In this document: positions 55,141-64,000 of the stretch, one piece after another
Layout of the letters: every line of letters starts with the position of its first letter
How positions within the stretch are numbered: the stretch's first letter is position 1
From: Magicicada septendecula
Taxonomy: Eukaryota; Arthropoda; Insecta; Hemiptera; Cicadidae
DNA length: 64,000 bases
Direction: 5' to 3'
NCBI GenBank assembly: GCA_034769895.1
Contig: CM068372.1
Coordinates: 381,691,910-381,755,909 of the forward strand
Made by a program: the position numbers and the translations under genes
The notes under the pieces: model-generated
What the model saw: only the letters and a program-made list of their open reading frames with translations
Databases searched by the model: none
What the model was told of the DNA's origin: nothing

Positions 55141-57089
55141 CTACACTCTATATACAAATTTTTTCCATCTTACTCTATCCATTGACAATGTCTTCGCTTC
55201 CCTCCAGCCCAAGCCTCTTTCTCTCAAAATGTTTCCCATCATTCCATTCCAAGTCAGTCGCGGTCTTCCTCTCTTCTTTCTCCCCCCTGATTTTGCCTCC
55301 CAAACCTGATTTACCATTCTATCACTATCCATTCTCTGCATGTGTCCCCACCAGCATAGTTGTCTCTGTTCAATAAAATCCAGAATCGATATCACTTCCA
55401 GATCCTCTCTTATTTGTGTATTCCTAACTCTGTTCTTCCTTGTTACTCCTACTACTCTCCTAAGATATTTCATTTCTGCCGCCTGGATTTTACTTTTTTG
55501 GCTTTTGGATAGCACCCACGTCTCACAGCCGTATGTTAAAACCGGTCTATATACTGTTTTATACACACTCATTTTCGTTTTTCTTGATATCTCCTTCTTA
55601 TTTATAAATCTACTGTTTAATGCATAGTATACTTTTATTGCCTTTTCAATTCTTTCATTTAATGCGGCTTCTTGTTTCCCATTACTGTCTATTTTAACCC
55701 CAAGATATTTGAATTGTTTTACTTGTTCTATCTTCACTCCTCCAATCTCTATATTTATTATTTTCTCCCCCATTACCATTACCTTTGTTTTGGTCTTATT
55801 TATTTTCATCCCTTTTTCCTGGAGAACTTCATTCCATATATTCAAATTACCCTGTAACGCCCTTTCACTTGTAGCCATTAGCACTACATCATCCGCAAAA
55901 GCCTCTTCTGCTACTTCTATACTTCGCAAGTTCCTGTACCCGACATCCATTTTCTTAACCTTCAGTGAACACTTCTTAATAATGTCGTCCATATACAAGT
56001 TGAATAATGTCGGACTCAATCCACCTCCTTGTCTTAATCCATAGTTTGTTGTAAATCCTAACGACCTCATATTTTTACCGATTACATAATTAACATTATT
56101 TTTGTATAACCTCTGTACTACCTTAATTATTTTACTCCTTATTCCTCTATTTTTTAAACTTTCCCATATTTTTGCTCTAGGCACACTATCGAAAGCCTTC
56201 TCAAGATCAATAAAAGCCAAGCATACCAATTTATCTTGTTGTATCGACTTCTCAGCTATCTGTTGCAGAGTAAAAATGTGATCCTGCACACTTCTCCCTG
56301 ATCTGAAGCCACTCTGCGATTCCTCTAAACTATTTTCTAAAATTGGGACCAATTTATTATTAATTATCTGCTCATAAACCTTAACAATTGTATTTAACAG
56401 ATTGATACCCCTATAATTATTACACTCTCTTGCGTTACCTTTCTTAAAAATAGGAACTATCAATGCTTCCTCCCATTCTCTTGGTATGTCTACACTTGTC
56501 CACGCTTTATTGATAATTTCTAAAAGTATTTCTTTCCCCTTTTCCCCATATTCTTTATCATTTCTGCTGTAATTTTATCTGTTCCAGGTGATCTTCCAAT
56601 TTTAAGTCCTTTAATCACTACTTCTAATTCATGCATCGTTATTTTTTCTTCTACAACTTCACCATCCTCTCTATCTTCTTCTTCATTAATATTGACTTTA
56701 TGATCATGTTTGTTGATTTCCTTACCACCTAGTAATCCTTGAAAGTATTCTTTCCATCTATTCATTATATCGTTTCTTTCTATCAGTATTTTCCCATTAG
56801 CATTATATATACATATATCATTCTCAGTTTTTTCTTTTCTAAAAGATTTCAATACTCTGAAGAAAAGCTTTTGATTTTCCCACCTATCTCTTTCCAATTT
56901 TTCTCCAAAATCTTTCCATGCACTCTCTTTCGCTTTTCCAACTAATTCTTTAACAATTTTTCTTTGTTGCTTATATGCCTCGTAGTTATCCACAGTTCTA
57001 TTAGCTGTATAATTTTTGCATTCCCTTTTCTTCCTTTTATTCTGCTGCTTTATTTCATTAGTCCACAATACCGTCTGTTTTTTTCGCAA
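55141..57089 (-). mobile_element. LINE (RTE-like), reverse transcriptase and C-terminal region
   Basis: The best non-LTR element in the window. Minus strand, reading leftward: linker (57089-56520: EIKQQNKRKKRECKNY, RSPGTDKITAEMIKNMG), then after one frameshift within the G/A-rich run near 56545 the RT proper (IVPIFKKGN, YRGINLLNTIVKVYEQ, GFRSGRSVQDHIF, FIDLEKAFDSVPR, GLRQGGGLSPTLFNLYMDD, AFADDVVLMA near 55880), and the C-terminal domain (YGCETWVLSK, EMKYLRRVVGVTRKNRVRN, WWGHMQRMD, GRKKRGRPRLTW), ending at 55141. The catalytic FADD is present. The endonuclease is missing, so the copy is 5' truncated. Its role would be target-primed reverse transcription. The upstream part lies against the end of another LINE. 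Confidence 0.85.
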
Positions 57090-57645
57090 TTATTCTGTCC
57101 TTAATTACTTCATTTCTAATTGTTTCACGTCTGGATACTCTTGTCGATCGTCTCCAAAAGTCTGTCTCTTCTGTCATTAATTTTGTTCTTGTGTAGTCCG
57201 AACTTCTGAGCCGTAAGTCATGAAAATTCTAATAATGGTTTTAAATATTTTGGTTTTAGTTTCTGCTGTAATTTGCTTATCCCGCAGGATTCCATTTAAC
57301 GTAGATATAGCCATCTTTCCCAAATTAATTTTGGATTTTGTTTCTTTGTCTTGCTTCCAACTGGCCCTAATTTTCACCCATAAATACTTATATTTCTCTG
57401 AATATGAAATCTTCCCCATGCCTTCCCCCAATATCACCTCTTGATGAAGGTCACCTGTTAGCAGGTATTTTATTTTATTCATATTTACCTGTAGTCCCCG
57501 TTTCTGATATTTCTGTATAAATTTTCTAGTCATGTACCTCTATGCCTTCAAAATCTTGACCCAAACGTAATTGGTCATCAGCAAACTGTAACGAATAAAT
57601 TGTATCACCGTCAAGTGGAATTCCCATGTACTCAGATTAACAAAA
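57090..57645 (-). mobile_element. LINE RT C-terminal fragment (different copy)
   Basis: The minus strand encodes an FADDQLRLGQDFEGIE stretch (about 57590-57535), then after a frameshift RKFIQKYQKRGLQVNMNK and KYLLTGDLHQE, YSEKYKYLWVKI (normally YLG), KIFKTIIRIFMTYGSEVRTT, and a decayed LMTEETDFWRRSTRVSRR near 57130-57175. It is a separate RT copy; its end stops where the neighbouring LINE begins (about 57090), so the neighbour may have inserted into it, or the two share a breakpoint. Confidence 0.7.
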
Positions 57646-58284
57646 AATAATGTTCCACGACAATTAACTTTTAAAATATCTCGTTTGAACTGGCAACGTC
57701 GCAGGTAAGCAACAGTACGCGTAACAGTTGTTTAAGAAATGAACAATTCACTGCTGCAGCATTCTTGACTTCTCATTATCATTACTGATTTATTCATAAG
57801 CGCGAGACTGTGATGTGTTTTTAATTATTTATTAAACGCGCTGTGTTCAACACCAGTGGCAGTTGGAACGCTTCCAGACACTCATTACCGACCAACAAGG
57901 GTCACTTACTCGCTAAACACGGCCTTAAATTGTTTGAAATATTTCCACGGCACAGCGTTTACACGACCACTAAGAAGAAAATACCTCTCTCTCTCTCTCT
58001 CTGTGCTGTGACGACGCAACTCTATGGGTTTTGGCCTCTCCTCGTAAACGATGTACTCCGTTCGCTTGTACTTGTATGTACGGCACGTTACTTCAGTAGC
58101 ATCTTCAATTTTTCCTTCACACTTTCCATTTGTTTTTATACCATCCTTCTACAGTTTTCCAGTCTGCGAAATATTTGTTATTCGTTACCTACTATGCACT
58201 ATAAATTATTGTAAAATGGATGCATTTAATATTTCAGTACAAGCATTTGAATAATTTCTAAACGCCATCATAGTGGGTGATAAA
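57646..58284. other. Unassigned spacer
   Basis: Mixed composition with a short CT run (57981-58002). The 123-codon frame at 57843-58214 has no recognisable domain. Confidence 0.4.
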
Positions 58285-58309
58285 GCCTTTACCAGAGTAC
58301 TGTGGTCAC
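58285..58309 (+). repeat. Dispersed repeat copy B, left part
   Basis: CAGAGTACTGTGGTCAC corresponds to CACAGTACTGTGGTCAG at 22390-22406. The repeat continues after the hAT element at 59575. Confidence 0.6.
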
Positions 58310-59566
58310 CAGTGGCGGCGATAAGGCCCCCGCAGACCCCGCGGCGCGGGGGGGCCCCAGTTGGCCCAGTCATGGGACATAACTTGTAACATGAAAAATA
58401 AGCGTAAACGAGTTGTAAAACGCTTCTTTGTTGAATTATCAGTTGACCATAGAATTGACGACCCAGTGAAATCATTTGAAGTAAAAGTTTTCAATGCAAC
58501 ACTAGATATTGTAATAGCTCAGCTACAAATGAGATTCGAAGGATTGCATTGCATTGATGATAGGTTTTCATTCCTGACGCCTCAGAATTTAGTAAACTTC
58601 TCACAAGAGACAATAGTGGAGAAAAGTAAGGCTCTGGTAAATGTGTATCCTGGTGACCTTTCCACATCACTGCCTGACCAAGTAATATGCTTCAAAGCTC
58701 TGATGGCCAAAGAAATTGTACACAAGAAAAGAATTCGAGAAATGATGAATTTACTGGTTGAAGAAAACAGCTGCCTTATGAGTTGCCTCCCAGACTTAAC
58801 TACAGCTTTGCAGCTTTATTTAACCATACCTGTCACAAGAGCTACAGCGGAAAGAAGCTTTTCAAAACTTAAATTAATTAAATTAAGTCATACTTAAGAA
58901 GTACCATGGCCCAAACTCGGTTGAGTGACTTGGCACTGTTAAGCATTGAGCATGTGAGATACAGAAAACTAATATCAACGAAGTGGTTGAAAAGTTCTTA
59001 GCTATTAAAAACAGAAGACTAGGCTTAGGAAAACAGTGAACTTTGGTTGATCCTCATCTGTAAATATTGTACATTACTTGAGTTCGAGTGTTATTGAATT
59101 GGATTAGACTTAAGGAGAACTTGTATAGAGTATATTCAAGAATTTTACAAATTCAGTTACAAACTAATTTAAATGTTTGAAAAAAGCTAGAATGTTACTT
59201 TGATATTCGTTTTTAAATAATAAATTTTTAACACTCTGTGTGCGGTACTGTTTCATAGTCTGAATATAGATCTTTGACGTAAAAATAAATCATTTTTTTT
59301 ATTTTGGTTTTTTTATAGTTTGTATAGAACTTTGTCTATTTAGCAACAATGAATTTTAATAGTTTGTACACGTGTAAAACGTCCTTTGCAAATTGCAAAC
59401 GCTTTGTGATAGACGAGAAAGTATTCACAAACCATTGTTGTGAAACACACGTAAATAGAAACTCATTTGAGTGTTTTTTCCTATTACGTATACAAAATTT
59501 AACCATTTTTATAGGGCCCCCTAATTAGTTTCGCGGGGGGCCCCCGTTTCGTTAGCGCCGCCACTG
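58310..59566 (+). mobile_element. hAT DNA transposon, internally deleted, with 8-bp target duplication
   Basis: Ends CAGTGGCGGCG on the left and the reverse complement CAGTGGCGGCG on the right, continuing in related sequence (GATAAGGCCCCCG / CTAACGAAACGGGGGCC). GTGGTCAC flanks both sides (58302-58309 and 59567-59574), the 8-bp duplication of hAT elements. A frame at 58361-58897 (178 codons) encodes the last part of a hAT transposase: a middle stretch (DDPVKSFEVKVFN), then the C-terminal dimerisation motif TRATAERSFSKLKLIK. A frameshift then separates SYLRSTMAQTRLSDLALLSI in the next frame. The N-terminal part and catalytic core are missing, so it could move only with help. It interrupts a dispersed repeat. 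Confidence 0.9.
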
Positions 59567-59574
59567 GTGGTCAC

Positions 59575-59705
59575 TAACTGTCACATCCGCACTGTGTTTT
59601 AGCTGATTTTGCACTGAAGATGTCCGTCAGCGGCACGATCGAAACGTCTGCTGAAATGTACCAGCATTGGGCCACGGCCAAGCAGCCTTGAAGAAGAGAA
59701 TAACA
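59575..59705 (+). repeat. Dispersed repeat copy B, right part, with hammerhead-like core
   Basis: CTGAAGA, a weak stem II, then GAAACGTC (59640-59647), followed by CAGCATTGGGCCACGGCCAAGCAGCC, matching copy A at 22388-22545. The core has one change from CTGATGA and the hairpin is poor, so it is degenerate. With 58285-58309 it forms one copy split by the hAT element. Confidence 0.5.
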
Positions 59706-60076
59706 TTGACAAAATCAGTATCTTTAATAATTTGACAAAATTAATGCCTGTCAAAACCTCTGACAAAGTTATTGACCTCCTCCAAAAATTTTGTAAACTG
59801 TGTTTTTCAAAAGGCTTTACAATTTTTTTTTAACCTTTTAAAGATCGCCTCATGTAGGCCCTACCACGTGTTATTTTACTAAAAATATAGTAGAGTAGTC
59901 GAGGGTTTCATAATCTTTGTTTACTTTTGAAGTTACAGTAAACGTCCGTTAACCGTGGCAAAGGTATGCGGTCACCTGCTCGTTGTTTCCCGGCTGACGT
60001 AAAGAACCATACGTACGGAGCACTCTGTAGACAGTTTAAAATAATAAAATCCATTAATTTGATTTTACCTAATAAT
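59706..60076. other. Unassigned spacer
   Basis: AT-rich DNA; no gene recognised. Confidence 0.5.
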
Positions 60077-60770
60077 CAGTGGCGGCTCGTCCGTAAGGTT
60101 CAGTGGTTCATTGAACCCCCTAAATAATTTAAATATTTTTAAGGATTTGTTTCGGTTTTTAAATTAGGAGATTTGTGTGAGATTAATCGTGTTGACCGAC
60201 CAATAATCGATTCGTGTAATAAGCGTATTGCTTACTACTACTGCTAGAGGCGCACAGCAGCTCTCAGCACCTCCTAGGCTGTGTACAGAGCTTTGTAGGT
60301 CAAACCCACTACACGCAAAATTACATTGAACTTGTCGCTAATATTCCGACTTAGCGACAGAGACGAATAGTTCCGACGAGAGCCGAACCGTCCCGACCGG
60401 AAATTTCAACATTTTCATACCACCATCATTATGATTTTTACCTTATGATTTGTCCGTTTACCTTCAGTTTTGTGTTAGATTTCTCTATTTCATACCTTCT
60501 GCAATAGAAATGTTTACAGAGAAGTCGTAAATTCAAATAAAATAGTGCTATGCTATTTTGTTCGGAAGCATTTGTTCGCCAACTTGTAGATTTTAGTGAA
60601 AGTGTTATCGATAAATTTGGTGCTAAAAAAGAAAGGAGACATAAATATTTAATAACTTCAACAATATACAGTGCAACACAAAGTCCAAAAGGTGCTGGGA
60701 GTACCAACTGGGTGTTGAACAATTTATCCATAAAATATGTGATTCTAAAATAAAGTAGGCATTTAACTAT
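60077..60770 (+). mobile_element. hAT-type element, left end and transposase scrap
   Basis: It starts CAGTGGCGGCTCGTCCGTAA, a hAT-type terminal repeat different from that at 58310. A short frame at 60550-60753 (MLFCSEAFVRQLVDFSESVID...) could be the front part of a transposase-like protein but is too short to assign. The matching right end, GGACGAGCCGCCACTG, is not in the window, so the element is truncated or its end was displaced by the LTR element that follows. Confidence 0.5.
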
Positions 60771-61199
60771 ATATGTATCACGGAAAATTGTATTCTTAAC
60801 AATTTTACGGGGACAAAGTCATATGGTACCCAGGGAGAAATGTAAATTTATAGAAAGCGGTGGTTTTCTTTAGAAGTAAGAAAACATTAAAATATGTAGT
60901 AAAGAGCGATAGCTATTCAAAAGACGACCTTGCGTTGACGCCAGTAAGTCGGCTAAGAATTTATATTTTGTCACGGACGGGTCGGACCGTCATAAAACTG
61001 TATTATTTTGCTAGGGTGTAAGAAACATTTACTAAGGTTGTAAAAGTTAAGTGCACCTAACAGAAGAGAGCGTATATGTGAAATGGAAGGTGACGCGAAG
61101 TTTCATACCACGTGTTCACGCGCATTTTGTGGACGAATAGCGGATAGCGTCATTTTTTGCGCGGGCTGTGCCGTTAAACAGATTGGGTAGTTTTGAATT

Positions 61200-62293
61200 T
61201 AGCGGTAAGTCAGACCAATAGGCGTGTAGTTTGTCGATATTGAGTGAGGGTAGTTTTAGCGAAATATAAAAATACGTAGTGTAAGAAGTTAGGGTAGTCA
61301 ACGGAGAGATTACAGATATTAGACTCGTATTAGTTGCAATAATAATTTCTCAGTAATTTGATTAAGTATATTTCAATCGCCACGTAAGTCAGTCACGGTA
61401 ACGCGATATTAAGTATTGTGAAAGCTACATATTATAAACATTTAATAATCGTTTACAAGAATAACGTGCAGAGAAATTAGAGAAGATAAGTTAAAATCGG
61501 GTAACATATCCAAGTTTTACTTAACACAGCATCAATCGTTAAATCGAAATACATTGCGATTTAAATGTGTCAACGTCATGATGCGGGACAGTCGATCAAT
61601 AAGCAGTTATTAATCTGGTGGTAGACGCACTTAGCTTTTTAAAAGAATATACTGTGTATTCAACAAGTGTATTAGCATACGGCACATGTGTAGTTATCAC
61701 TAATTTGTCAAAGTGAATGGTGTTTAATACCTGTGAAACAAGTGTATAAATTAGTGCAAAACTAACAAGGATAAGGGCTCAACGATTAACGTCGGCGACC
61801 TGCCTGGAACGTGTAGAATTGATTACATCGCGGCGCAGAGTGGATTCAACATGCAAGTAAATAATAAAATTAACACTTATTGTACTATTGTCTATTAAAT
61901 TTAAATGTATGTAACTCATACTTGGTGACTCAATTAGTCAAAGAATTCATAGCCAAGAAATAAGCACAAACAAATTTTATAGCAAACTTATTAAAGGTAA
62001 TGATCTACAAATTTTGTAATATGTAAATACAAATTAGTTATTAAAAACTTAATTAATAACAGTCAAATTGTGTTTATTTATTACTGGCGCCCTGGGATAA
62101 TTTTTAAGAGTCGGTACACTAAAGTAATTGTTACATTCTGTTGCTGATAATTAGTATGTTATAAATATTAATATTGTCATTGGGTAAATTAGCTTGATAA
62201 ACTCTTACTTTTCACATGCTCGTAGGCCGAGTGCAGTATGTATAATAGTAACGTGAACTTTTATTAAGGCCTATTTAAAAGTGTATTACATTC
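61200..62293 (+). repeat. 5' LTR of a third gypsy-type element (start uncertain)
   Basis: Non-coding, AT-rich sequence before the gag at 62389. A TATA-like word (TATAAAAATA, 61265) suggests the LTR promoter. Two primer-binding-like sites occur: TGGCGCCCTGGG at 62085 and TGTCGCCCGGAACGTGGGAC at 62294. The second is nearer to gag and more like the TGGCGCCCAACGTGGGGC type, so the LTR probably ends at about 62293. The LTR start cannot be fixed because the 3' LTR is beyond the window. Confidence 0.55.
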
Positions 62294-62313
62294 TGTCGCC
62301 CGGAACGTGGGAC
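62294..62313 (+). other. Primer-binding-site-like sequence of the third gypsy-type element
   Basis: TGTCGCCCGGAACGTGGGAC follows TATTACATTC. The layout equals that of element 1, where one such site lies inside the LTR and one at its end. Confidence 0.45.
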
Positions 62314-62388
62314 TATTGAGTCACTAATAGAATAGTAAAATAAGAATAAAATAGAATTAAGAATAACGATAATATAAGATATAGTTGT

Positions 62389-64000
62389 ATGATTACGCGG
62401 AGTAAGAGTAGGAAAAACATTAACACGCACGGAGAAAACAATAACATGAATACAGAAACAACATCCCACGGTAACGAAATGGACTTCGATGTAAGCAATC
62501 ATCTAGGAGATTCGCAGACGATCGCACACATTTCAATGGGGAATGAAGAGTCAAGGACGCGGGGACTGAACGAAGAAAATGCAGAAACACAACATATTAC
62601 ACAAGAAACACTAGTAGAGGTTAGAGAGAGACCAGTATATCAGAGATTACCAGAGAAAAACAAAGACACCGATATATGTACAATACTCCAACAACTAGTA
62701 CAACAAACACAACGAATTGAACAACAATCGAAAGAAACAAAAGAACAACTATTACAACAAACACAACGACTTGAACAACAATCGAAAGAAACAAAAGAAC
62801 AAATAAAAGAACTGGCGGAAAAAACAACACAACAAGCGACACAACACAAACAACAAATGCAACAATTATCAGAGCAGATGCACAAACAAAATATGGAACT
62901 AAGAAACGAAGTATTCACGCAACTCAATCAAGAGAGAGCAAATAACCAAAAAATTCTCCAGGAGTTTAGAGTAGATATTGATAATAAGATCGAAGAAAAT
63001 TGTGATAAGATTAGTACCGAAATTAGTGCCAATACAAAACAACAAATTAAAGAACTTGACAAAAAATACAATAATAATTTTGAAATAATTATTGAAACAG
63101 TAAGTGTAAACAATCAAAGATGTGCAGATAACACGGCAGCTATAAATGAATTAAAGGTCGAAAAACTGAAAGAGTTGGAAACTAAAATCAACAGCAAGTC
63201 TGACGAGACACACCTTAAATTACAACAAATACAACAGGAAGTACGAACTAAACTAGCGTCAATAAGCAATACACCATGTAATCGGAGCATGACAAACGAA
63301 CAGGTGAAGGACATAAAATATAATGGCACGGGTGATTTCCCGATGGAATTTATTAAAGAATTGAATGAAATATTCAGAGAATATTATCAAGATGCTGGAA
63401 ACATCAAGTGGATAGCAAGACATCTTGAAGGAGAGGCAGCAGTGTGGTGGAGGTTAGTAAAAGATAACATTAACACTTTTGTGGACTTCACTGACGCATT
63501 TATAAGTAAATATTGGAATGACGTCATCCAAGAGAGAGTACGCAATGAACTGGAATTCGGAAGGTATCACGCCGAGAATGGGATGAACATGATCCAGTAT
63601 TTAGAGTGTAAACTGTTAGAAAACCGTCAATTAATTCCGCCAATACCTGATAAGTATTTAATTAGAAAAATTACTAAACATTATCCGCATGAAATAAGAG
63701 TTGCGATAATTACTCGTGGTGTAGTGACAATCAATGAATTCGAGCAGGTCTTGTTAGAATTTATGAGTCTGAGAAGTGACACCAGAGAGGCGAGCCGAGG
63801 GTACTATGACGGACGGCGAGATCGTAAATCATGGACGAGGGTTGAAGAGGAGAGAGAGCGACCAGCTGAGCACGGGCGCACAAATGAAAGTGAAAGTAGG
63901 CCAGTCACTTCACACTACCCCAAACGAACAAACAAGTTTAAAAATGAGAACGAACCTATTCCATCGACCAGCGGTGCGAACGGTAACAAAGTTAATACCG
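62389..64000 (+). CDS. Gag of a third gypsy-type element (open to window edge; fossil)
   Basis: An open frame starts at ATG 62389 (MITRSKSRKNINTHG) and runs to the right edge without a stop in the portion seen (about 537 codons). It opens like element 1's gag (MLTRSKAAK). Residues about 100-290 are a Gln/Glu/Lys coiled coil with a near-exact duplicated stretch (QQTQRIEQQSKETKEQ / QQTQRLEQQSKETKEQ). From about 300 it carries the capsid-like segment of element 1: YNGTGDFPMEFIKELNEIF, WWRLVKDNINTF, YWNDVIQERVRNELEFGRY, IITRGVVTINEFE. A basic tail follows (GRRDRKSWTR). No CCHC knuckle is seen so far. Pol would lie beyond the window, so completeness cannot be judged. Confidence 0.85.
   Translation, partial: MITRSKSRKNINTHGENNNMNTETTSHGNEMDFDVSNHLGDSQTIAHISMGNEESRTRGLNEENAETQHITQETLVEVRERPVYQRLPEKNKDTDICTILQQLVQQTQRIEQQSKETKEQLLQQTQRLEQQSKETKEQIKELAEKTTQQATQHKQQMQQLSEQMHKQNMELRNEVFTQLNQERANNQKILQEFRVDIDNKIEENCDKISTEISANTKQQIKELDKKYNNNFEIIIETVSVNNQRCADNTAAINELKVEKLKELETKINSKSDETHLKLQQIQQEVRTKLASISNTPCNRSMTNEQVKDIKYNGTGDFPMEFIKELNEIFREYYQDAGNIKWIARHLEGEAAVWWRLVKDNINTFVDFTDAFISKYWNDVIQERVRNELEFGRYHAENGMNMIQYLECKLLENRQLIPPIPDKYLIRKITKHYPHEIRVAIITRGVVTINEFEQVLLEFMSLRSDTREASRGYYDGRRDRKSWTRVEEERERPAEHGRTNESESRPVTSHYPKRTNKFKNENEPIPSTSGANGNKVNT

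Overview
This 64-kb window looks like intergenic or intronic DNA from an arthropod, most likely an insect with a large, transposon-rich genome. The reasons are the mix of RTE-like LINEs with GAT/ATG tails, mariner, pogo/Tigger and hAT relics, a degenerate CCTAA (insect telomere type) tract, long CT/GA and CA microsatellites, and Ty3/gypsy-type LTR elements. I find no protein-coding host gene that I can support; nearly every long open frame belongs to a mobile element, and those across microsatellites and minisatellites are artefacts.

Layout. Positions 1-543 are the end of a long minus-strand LTR. It abuts, and appears to sit inside, the 5' LTR of a plus-strand gypsy-type element (544-9271; gag-pol about 1167-6082; 3' LTR about 6991-9271). 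A leftover LTR end with its own primer-binding-like site follows (9272-10262). From 10.4 to 12.6 kb there are LINE 3' scraps. At 12699-16181 lies a complete solo LTR of about 3.5 kb, closely related to 1-543. From 16.2 to 32.1 kb there is a mixture: candidate regulatory DNA, a hAT MITE, LINE 3' ends, microsatellites, a CCTAA tract, a 61/62-bp minisatellite of about 18 units (24887-25997), mariner remnants, a solo LTR (27853-28357), a Tigger-like element (28691-29619) and two converging LINE ends.

The largest feature is a young gypsy-type element of 14.9 kb (32509-47420). It has 3.49-kb LTRs that differ at fewer than about a dozen places by eye, a 4-bp target duplication, a gag with a long coiled coil, a pol with protease, RT, RNase H and integrase, and an unusual 3' untranslated tandem array of small hairpins. 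From 47.4 to 57.6 kb there are more LINE ends, a CT tract, another 62-bp tandem array, a mariner remnant, and the best LINE (RT and 3' part, minus strand, 55141-57089) lying against another LINE fragment. A hAT element with a perfect 8-bp duplication (58310-59566) interrupts a dispersed repeat. A second hAT end starts at 60077. The window closes with the 5' LTR and open gag of a third gypsy-type element (about 61.2-64.0 kb).

The most interesting signals are: (1) several dispersed repeats with hammerhead-ribozyme-like cores (CTGANGA, hairpin, GAAAC, GTC/GTT), of the type known from Penelope-like elements and retrozymes; (2) the very long LTR family, with shared YY1/Pho-like and CGATA motif clusters; (3) the hairpin array in the 3' untranslated region of the 14.9-kb element; (4) LTRs that seem to have taken in a primer-binding-site copy. 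All positions and similarities were judged by eye; no alignment was run.
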